Shown: positions 57,578-64,000 of the stretch, in pieces
Layout: each line of letters starts with the position of its first letter
Position numbering within the stretch: position 1 is the first letter of the stretch
Source of the DNA: Oscheius sp. JU75
Taxonomy: Eukaryota; Nematoda; Chromadorea; Rhabditida; Rhabditidae
Direction of reading: 5' to 3'
Length of the DNA stretch: 64,000 nucleotides
Assembly: GCA_037178855.1 (NCBI GenBank)
Contig: JASJZC010000005.1
Span: 1,984,001-2,048,000, forward strand
Program-made: the position numbers and the translations under genes
The notes under the pieces: generated by a model
Told to the model about the DNA's origin: nothing
The model's database searches: none
What the model saw: only the letters and a program-made list of their open reading frames with translations

Positions 57578-58537
57578 CTAGACATCCTCTTCTTTCTCCT
57601 CCCTTTGAGAAATGTCCAGAGCGACCAGGATCATGTCGTAGCCCTCCGGATCATCCACATACTTCTCGTCGACAGCCCAACGGACAACTCTCTTCTTTTT
57701 CGGCGGGGTCTTACACGAATGCTCCATGACGATGAAGGGATCAATCTTGGACACTTCTTCGTCTTTTCCGGTCAGACTAAAGTTTCCGTCGGGACCGGTA
57801 ACCACCTCGGCTAGCTTGTCGTTCGAGGTTGCTGAAAATCGTAGGTTTGCCAAGGAGAAAGCTGAGAATTGATGTTTCAAGGTCAAATTTTGGGATCACA
57901 CTATAGAAAAGCGCAAAATGCTTCAGGTTGGGTATAAAAACAGTGTTAGGGAATAGAAAACGTTTCATTTTGAGGATTTTTCAGTTCAAAATTTTTATTT
58001 TTCTGACCAGCCATTTTCGGTAATGTTGTAGCTCCGATCAAAAGCTACAACTTCCCGGGTCTACGCTTAGCCGAATACTGCGGTTTGACCCAGGAAAATG
58101 CTTAGGAGGTCTGAACCAGTAATAACCATGGATCAAAATTGTTTCATCTAGTCTTCAAAAGCTAGAAGGAAGTTTCAGCTAATCCCCTGCATCATTATTT
58201 TTTTCGTTACGCGAAAATGCGTACTTTGTTTTGTGAGTTTGTACGTAATTTCTCGTAAACAAAAACTGGACAAATCAATCCTTCCGCTTGTAACAGCAAA
58301 AACTCAAACCCCCAGCCCAAGAGTCAAGTCTTCACACGTTCATGTTACTCTGAAATTTCGCGACCGAATATAGGGGTTAGAACAAACAAACATACTATCT
58401 TCCTCCATGAGTCTGATGATCACTCCAGCTGCTCTTTTACCTTCACAAATCACTGTCCCTTTGACTTGGATCGTTTGCTTGGTGCCAAAGGAATAGGCCA
58501 TTGGAATGGAACAGAGAAAAAGGAGGAGTCTGTGCAT
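57578..58537 (-). CDS. Secreted transthyretin-like (TTR) family protein
   Basis: Exons 58537-58396 and 57831-57578 (TAG) join in phase 1 to 131 residues. A signal peptide (MHRLLLFLCSIPMAYSFG) is followed by VKGTVICEGKRAAGVIIRLM, the first strands of the TTR-like fold, then TGPDGNFSLTGKDEEVSKID, PFIVMEHSC and an acidic tail (REEKEEDV). Length and motif order match nematode TTR proteins, which are small secreted beta-sandwich proteins, mostly of unknown ligand; one C. elegans member (TTR-52) bridges apoptotic cells to phagocytes. It is divergent from the next TTR-like gene, with 435 bp between starts. Confidence 0.9.
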
Positions 58538-58972
58538 CTGAAAAAGGTCTAAAAATTTTAGCAAAAAAGCATTTTTTTAAAAAGCTGAACATCAGCTGAC
58601 TGTCACAGATTGGATTTCTTACACTATATGATTTTCTGGAAACATTTTTGGTGGAAAACTAAGAACGGTGCTAAAAATTGCTGGCGAAAATAATTTTTTT
58701 GGCTGAGGAGACAAGAGAAGAGTCAGAAAAGGTGCATAGTTTTGGGGGTAGTGGTAATACATATAAACTGACGACGAACCATTACGAATCGCTGGACGCT
58801 CAGAAAACTTCGACAAATAATCAACTAACTTGTATTGCCAGCAATGAACACATAGAGAGACGTGGCGCTGAATACACCAGGAGCGTAATGAATCGTGCTT
58901 TTCCGATTTTGCCACCTTCTCTTTCACTCTAAAACATCCATTTTCTACTTCAAAACAACGCAAATTTGCAGA

Positions 58973-59968
58973 ATGTATCTCTTAACAACTGTCATTCTTC
59001 TCCTCCTCACTCGCTCCCTCCTAACTGTTCAAGCCGACAAGGTAGCTGTGAATGGGACATTCATGTGCCGAGGCAAATCGGCAGGGAATGTCCTGGTTCA
59101 ACTCTACAACATGGGTCTTCGTAGGTTTCACTGAATTTGTATGTGAGTGACTTCCCCATGAATTGAACTTTATATAACTAAGTAGTTTGTGAAACATTTT
59201 ATGTAGTTTCGAAAATTTGGATATTCATTTTTCCTTCTGATCACAAAGGAAGTTAAAAGTTTTGATGTTTTTAGTCTAAAGACAACAAGGTTCTGAAAAC
59301 CGATACAAGTGGCGACTTTTTGTGCTTGGTAAATTTCAGTTTCAAACAGTCTGCATCAAAAAAGAAATGTTTCACCTAGTAAATAGCACGGCAACAGCAC
59401 TAGAGGAACGATAGTAGATTCCGTGTCTTTTTTGGTTTCAAAATCTAAATAAATAAGGAACGTCCACAGTGAACGACTTTCTTGTTTGTTTTGTTTTTGC
59501 CAAATTGTCAACTCTGGTTTATCTACTATATGTGTACCCCGAGTTTGATATATCGACGGTACAAACGATAGAAGCATTCTTCTTTGAATGTTAGGACCTG
59601 TGAAAACAACTGTATATGGCAGAAACCACAGTTTGGCGTGTCTAAACAAAGACCAAAAAGGAGAAATATGATGTTTCCCCATGAATTGAACTTTATATAA
59701 CTGCTCCAACAAACTTTTTCCAGTCAACGACAACAAACTCACAGAACAGAAGACTCGAAGGAACGGTCAGTTCGAGCTCCATGGGGAAGCAGAGAATCTG
59801 AAGCCGCTGCTCTTGATCCAGCACATGTGCCGGACCTCGAGAAAGGGCTGCTGGCGACAATTCCAGCTCCCAATCCCCCAGGTATACGTAAACTCGAAGG
59901 ATACCTACCAAATGACCTACATTACACTAGATATCAAGTGGCAGAAGGAAGAAGAGGAATGCAAGTGA
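58973..59968 (+). CDS. Secreted transthyretin-like (TTR) family protein
   Basis: Exons 58973-59120 and 59724-59968 (TGA) join in phase 1 to 130 residues. The ATG follows TTTGCAG by one base, which suggests a trans-splice acceptor directly at the start. A signal peptide (MYLLTTVILLLLTRSLLTVQ) precedes VAVNGTFMCRGKSAGNVLVQ, then TRRNGQFELHGEAENLKPLL, LIQHMC and CWRQFQLPIPQVYV. It has more cysteines and basic residues than its neighbour. The 603-bp intron contains a relic of another TTR exon and a 28-bp direct repeat. Confidence 0.9.
59152..59179 (+). repeat. 28-bp exact direct repeat (with 59675-59702)
   Basis: The 28 bases starting TTCCCCATGAATTGAACTTT occur identically at 59675-59702, near the 3' splice site. 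The 495 bp between them include the relic exon, consistent with duplication or insertion of an exon-bearing segment. Confidence 0.85.
59276..59329 (+). pseudogene. Relic TTR exon inside the intron
   Basis: After a TTTTTAG acceptor the frame KDNKVLKTDTSGDFLCL has the TTR pattern (KTDxxGxF) and ends before GTAAAT. It does not fit the phase of exon 1 (an immediate TAA results), so it is most likely a dead duplicate of the second exon. Confidence 0.5.
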
Positions 59969-60831
59969 TTCCATATTTTGTAAATGTTTGTGTCTCATGA
60001 ATAGTGCGAAAGGGTCTTTTGGGGTTTTTAGCCTAATGGTGGAAATTCAAATGGTGGTTAACAACAAAATTAGTATTGCAAGTCTCACTGTTTGAGGCCC
60101 TTACTAAGAAAAGATGAATGATGAGAAGATCTACTTTGGAACCCGCATCCCGTAGTCACCTTCAATTTTAGAATGTTTTATGTAACAGCAGTTCAGTAAG
60201 TAAATCAAAATAGGATTGCAAAATCCAGAAGATGTGTTCAAAAAAAAATTACGATAGAGAAGCCGTGGGCCGCATCTGTCATTGTGATTGCTCAGTTTTG
60301 TTTGAAGAACTGAATTACTGAAGTTCTGTGGACTTACTACAGGTATTCGAAGCTGCTCGATTACAAAATAATATGAGCACAGCAGTGATCCCTAAACTAA
60401 CGTCTTCCGTCGTAAGCTGAATCTTTTCTACCAACTTTGAGTATGTTGTCAATTACGTTCACAGACTATCCGTTACAAACCAGATTGGTTGAACATCTAA
60501 AATATAAAACTTTCTGCTCCTGTCTTAACAGAAACAATGGCAGCCCTTCACTTCTCCGGTCCTCCAATTATTTACCCCCTCCTTTCGGTTCAAGTCTATG
60601 ATCTGTCAGTATGATAACTGACGTTCTTTCCCATAGTGTAATAATCACGAGACGGTCAAGAGGGCGAACAGAATAGCGTGCGTACTTGTTGTAACAGGTG
60701 AATCAGTTAAGAAGATGTTATTTCAAGGAGCGAGAAGTTTTTGGAATTCATCAAACATAAACATTCGAGTCATTTCGCGCCTCAATCCTCCCTAGCAAAA
60801 TCACAACTTGCAGCGAAAAGCCCGCGTCATG
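59969..60831. other. Intergenic region, no gene supported
   Basis: A/T-rich with stops in all frames. I see no RNA fold or repeat beyond short A and T runs. Confidence 0.6.
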
Positions 60832-60915
60832 CCGTCGATAGCTCAGTTGGTAGAGCGGAGGACTGTAGCCAGTTCAGATATCCTTAGGTCGCTGGTTCGA
60901 ATCCGGCTCGACGGA
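60832..60915 (+). tRNA. tRNA-Tyr (GUA) with intron
   Basis: The acceptor stem CCGTCGA pairs with TCGACGG and is followed by A. The A box TAGCTCAGTTGGTAGAG and B box GGTTCGAATCC are perfect. The anticodon loop reads ACTGTAG, with GTA the Tyr anticodon, interrupted after the next base by an intron of about 11 nt (around CCAGTTCAGAT), as usual for eukaryotic tRNA-Tyr. A T run after 60917 is the Pol III terminator. Confidence 0.97.
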
Positions 60916-61204
60916 ACTGTTTTTGTTTCTTCTTCTTTCAAGGGCTGTTTTGTTCTTTTTTTTGTATTTTGAGTGACTTTCTAGTACGTGAAAGTTACAA
61001 AATAAGAGCTGCAGCAGGTTATTCTTTTCGAGAAAAAAGGGTTTTGGAAATCTTTCGGAACTGCTGTTGAGGCAGTCCTCATTATTTCGTGCAGATTCAT
61101 TAAGATTTCAAGTGACTTTTTGTGTTTCAACTATTCTACAGAGACAGTAAAAGAAAAAGACTTGCCTCTGAAACTTTATTTCCATCTTTTAGCTGTTATA
61201 TCCT

Positions 61205-62432
61205 TTAGGCATGGCTTTCCTTCACCGAGTCGGTCTTGTCCTCCGTCTTCTTCATTTCCTCCATCTTGGCTTCGACCTTCTTCAATTGGGCCTTCAGCTC
61301 CCGTGTCATCTCGGCATTCAGAGTCTTCTCTTCCTCGAGGTACTTGAGTGAGGCATGGAGACTGTTGTTCTCAAGTCTGAGCTGTTCGACTCCGTTGCTG
61401 CTCTCCTCCAGGTAGTTGACGTAGTCGCTCTTGTCGCTCAGGGATTTCACAAGCCGGCGAACCTCGGCAGACAGGTACTCTTCGCAGTTTTTCAAGCCAG
61501 TCACGCTCCTCTGCAGAGTGCGAGTCTCCTTCTTCTTATTGTGCAACAGATCCAAAGCTTTCTCGTAAAGCTCCTTTAGTCCTTCGCACTCATCCTTGAC
61601 GCGTTGCATCTTCTCGTTCTGCTTCTTCCTGGACCTACGCAGCTTTTTCTTCAGGCCGTCATGATCGAGGAGATTTGTGACCAGGAGCGATTGGCGCACC
61701 TGTCCATCGGCCATCCAAAACCAGACATGCTCGCCGTGGACGAAGTAGGCATTGACGCGGTGCTTCAGGTAGTTCAGACCGAAAGAGACGTCATAGCCTT
61801 GCATTCCATGGCCGTCAGGAACTGACGTGAACTCGATTCCGGGCTCAATGGCTGAAAAACAAAATAAATGGCGGGTCACTGTCTTTGTGTATCGCTCTTA
61901 TTGTTATATCACTCCCAGTAGACTACCGCGTAGTATCTCTCTGCCTCTGTCTGTTTGTCTTTCTATCTCTTTGTATCTCTTTTTCTGTCTACCGTCTACT
62001 GTCTCGACCACTGATCTTCTTAGAGCAACAATTCTCTTCTGCACCTACTTTCACTTTCTTCTTTGATCATGGAGCTCTTGACGAAGTTGTAGGGCTGTAG
62101 AGGCGAGAAGAGCACGATATCGTCAGTCGGACAGGCTTCGACGAGGACGATCCCATCGTAGGGACAGGCCCTTGTCATGTTGGTGATTCTCTTCTGGCGG
62201 ATTGTCATCTGCAGAGTCGTTCCGTCCGGGTAGCTCGCGGCGAGGACTTCGCCGTCATACACCTCCAGGTCGTACTCGTCCTTTAGATCGAATTCCATCT
62301 GCCATGGCAGGCTCTGCTTCCTCTTGATCAGCTTCTTCAGCATGTTGGCCGTGAAGTAGGACTGCTCCTGGAACGAGGGGAGGCGGAAGTCGAAGCTGGC
62401 GCGCAGTGGACGAGAACCTTGATGTCGACCAT
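61205..62432 (-). CDS. Coiled-coil protein of unrecognised family, frameshifted near the start
   Basis: Exon 1 62432-62055 and exon 2 61851-61205 (TAA), joined in phase 1. Exon 1 opens MVDIKVLVHC, as in the divergent paralogue, but the related sequence continues in another frame (SFDFRLPSFQEQSYFTANML). So there is a net frameshift within the first 40 bases, unless translation starts at the internal ATG at 62343 (MLKKLIKRKQ). It continues with a beta-rich region (YDGIVLVEACPTDDIVLFSP), then YDVSFGLNYLKHRVNAYFVH and the shared HVWFWMADGQV. A long, highly charged coiled coil fills the last 150 residues (KKKLRRSRKKQNEKMQRVKD onward). No signal peptide. AATAAA reads on the minus strand at 61180-61175. 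Function unknown. Confidence 0.7.
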
Positions 62433-62603
62433 CTCCGAAGAGCTGCAGCTATCGAATAACTTGCTCTGGGAACTTTTTATTTTGAAACAAAACATTTGAA
62501 AACAGGACAATTGAAATATTTGCAATATTAGAATACGAAAAAGTTTTGTTTCAGTTTCAAAAAAGTTTCAAACAATATTCAACTAGACGATAGTCTTTCG
62601 GAG
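62433..62603. promoter_or_regulatory. Shared promoter region of the divergent coiled-coil pair
   Basis: 171 bp separate the two starts. It is A/T-rich, with several TTGAAAC/GTTTCA motifs (62492-62575) arranged in both orientations. With so little room the two genes probably share regulatory DNA. No TATA box is certain. Confidence 0.55.
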
Positions 62604-63656
62604 ATGGTCGCCTTCAAGGTACTACTCTATGGCGGCATCGCGAGTTACTCCTTCGACGTCATCTCGACCCAGGACCGGGATGTCTTCACGGCTGGAATCG
62701 TCTGCAAGCTCATCAAAGGAAAGATGCAGCTGGCCAAGGGGATCAAGTACATCCTGAGAAACGATCGCGACCACAAGTTCGACGACCTCGACACCCTCTA
62801 CGAAGAAATCGATTGTGGCACTATCCTGGATCTGGAGCTCAAGAACTACAAACGGAGCGACTCGAAAGAGAAGCAGTATCCGGGAGAGGTTCTCGTTGAC
62901 GGCAGGTAAGTTTTTCTGTCTCTGTTCCTGTCTCTTTGTCTTCTGACATGTCCTGCTCGGCAGACTACCTTATACTGTCTCTGAATCTGTCCTCATCCGT
63001 AGACTACCATGTAGTGTTTCGGTAGACTCTCTACGTAATGTCTCTCTTCTCGGTAGACTACTGTGTTTACTTGGCAGAGTGCCATGTACTGTCTCTGTAT
63101 CTCTAAATTCTTCATTTCCAGCTTCGGAGGTGTTCCGGCAACCGTCTTCTACTCTCCTATGCTGCCTACAGGCTTCATCAAGCAGAAGTACAGTGCTAAG
63201 GCTGGTAATAACCCGACTGCGCCAACAGTGCTTCCGGACGACGACGCCTCGATGCCCTACTACGATCTGGCCTATGGCTGCGACTATCTCCAGGCCCACG
63301 TCCAGGCCTATTGTATCGAAGGTGGGCGCGTCTGGATGTGGATGAGTGACGGACAGGTCAACAGCTATGAGCAGCTTCCCAACCCGTTTGATCAGACCAA
63401 GGATGCTGTGAGTAAAGCCTTGGAGGCTTTCTATGAAGAGCTGGATGATGTCTACGACCAGGTCGACGATCTGCGCAAGAAACTCAAGAAATCCGAGATT
63501 AGGGAGAAGGATCTGGTGCACGAGAACATGCGTCTGGAGAAGCGCCTCGGTTCTAACAGAGACAGAGGGACGGAGAGACGGAAATTCTCAGTTCTTTTGG
63601 CTAGCTATGCGTTTTACAATTCACTATCCCCCATTCGTCACCTCTCTCATTGTTAG
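62604..63656 (+). CDS. Coiled-coil protein, paralogue of the divergent neighbour
   Basis: Exon 1 62604-62905 (ends AG/GTAAG) and exon 2 from 63122, joined in phase 2, give 278 residues if the frame runs to the TAG at 63654-63656. N-terminal part: MVAFKVLLYGG, SFDVISTQDRDVFTAGIVCK, LIKGKMQLAKGIKYIL. Middle: GEVLVDG, VFYSPMLPTGFIKQKY, YYDLAYGCDYLQAHVQAYCI, RVWMWMSDGQV. Coiled coil about 190-250 (EELDDVYDQVDDLRKKLKKS). The final 37 residues (after RLEKRL) look like non-coding sequence with a GACAGAG tract, so the true end may be spliced at 63550 or the exon may be incomplete. It aligns along most of its length with the minus-strand neighbour. I do not recognise the family. Confidence 0.75.
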
Positions 63657-63916
63657 CCGAACACGCACGAGACCCATCCATCAAAAATAGGCAACATGTC
63701 TTTTTGTTGTCTCTCTCCTTCGGTCTGTTTCCACTCTGTTCGGGTAAGGAATTCTATCAAAAAGCGTACTTTCACGTCTCTCCCCCTGCCCGACCGGTTT
63801 CCCCCCATTTCTGTCTCAGGGTCCTTAGATTCTCCTCTTTTGTGATAGACCTCTCTTCTATACTGTTACAGAGAGATAGAGAGACAGTACTTCTTTTTAA
63901 TATGGAAGCTTCCAGA

Positions 63917-64000
63917 ATGAGGTCTTTCATCTGTCTAGCAGCTCTTCTCGTCATCGTAGGAGCAAAACTACAAAATGTGACCATCAAAGGAACTGTCATC
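63917..64000 (+). CDS. Transthyretin-like protein, start only
   Basis: The ATG follows CTTCCAG by one base, as in the TTR gene at 58973. A signal peptide (MRSFICLAALLVIVGAKLQ) is followed by NVTIKGTVI, the first TTR strand. The gene runs off the end of the window. Confidence 0.8.
   Translation, partial: MRSFICLAALLVIVGAKLQNVTIKGTVI

Overview
The window is eukaryotic, intron-rich, A/T-leaning DNA that reads as a free-living or parasitic nematode (not obviously Caenorhabditis elegans). The evidence is three transthyretin-like (TTR) genes of the kind that is expanded in nematodes, C-type-lectin genes with 35-43 nt introns, an intron-containing tRNA-Tyr(GUA) gene, and start codons placed directly after a TTNCAG acceptor, as expected for trans-splicing. 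Gene models were built by hand from splice sites, reading phase and protein resemblance. No alignment was run.

Layout. 807-4994 (+): an SLC7 amino-acid transporter light chain with its first exon(s) outside the window. 5.0-10.6 kb: intergenic, with a fold-back element. 10.6-31.7 kb (+): a full MAGI scaffold (PDZ0, degenerate guanylate kinase, two WW, five PDZ), with alternative first exons and a 6.5-kb intron. 32.8-37.0 kb: a tandem duplication carrying an intact two-domain C-type lectin gene and a damaged second copy. The second copy runs straight into a decayed SH3-SH2-SH3 adaptor (GRB2/SEM-5 type) on the opposite strand, and part of that adaptor has an inverted copy. 38.8-39.6 kb (+): a four-TM LAPTM-like gene. 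39.9-41.4 kb: a fold-back element with a tRNA-like core and a dead mariner transposase. 41.5-56.6 kb (-): a very large NWD1/NWD2-type protein (DUF4062-like N-terminus, NACHT ATPase, WD repeats). 57.6-60.0 kb: a divergent pair of TTR-like genes. 60.83 kb: tRNA-Tyr. 61.2-63.7 kb: a divergent pair of paralogous coiled-coil proteins of a family I do not recognise, sharing a 171-bp promoter region. The left member has a frameshift near its start. 63.9 kb to the end: the start of a third TTR-like gene.

The genes do not form a pathway; this is an ordinary chromosomal neighbourhood of unrelated housekeeping, scaffold and secreted-protein genes. The most unusual parts are the rearranged 36-38 kb junction, the coiled-coil pair, the alternative exons of MAGI, and a short TGAAACA/TGTTTCA motif scattered through nearly all non-coding DNA.
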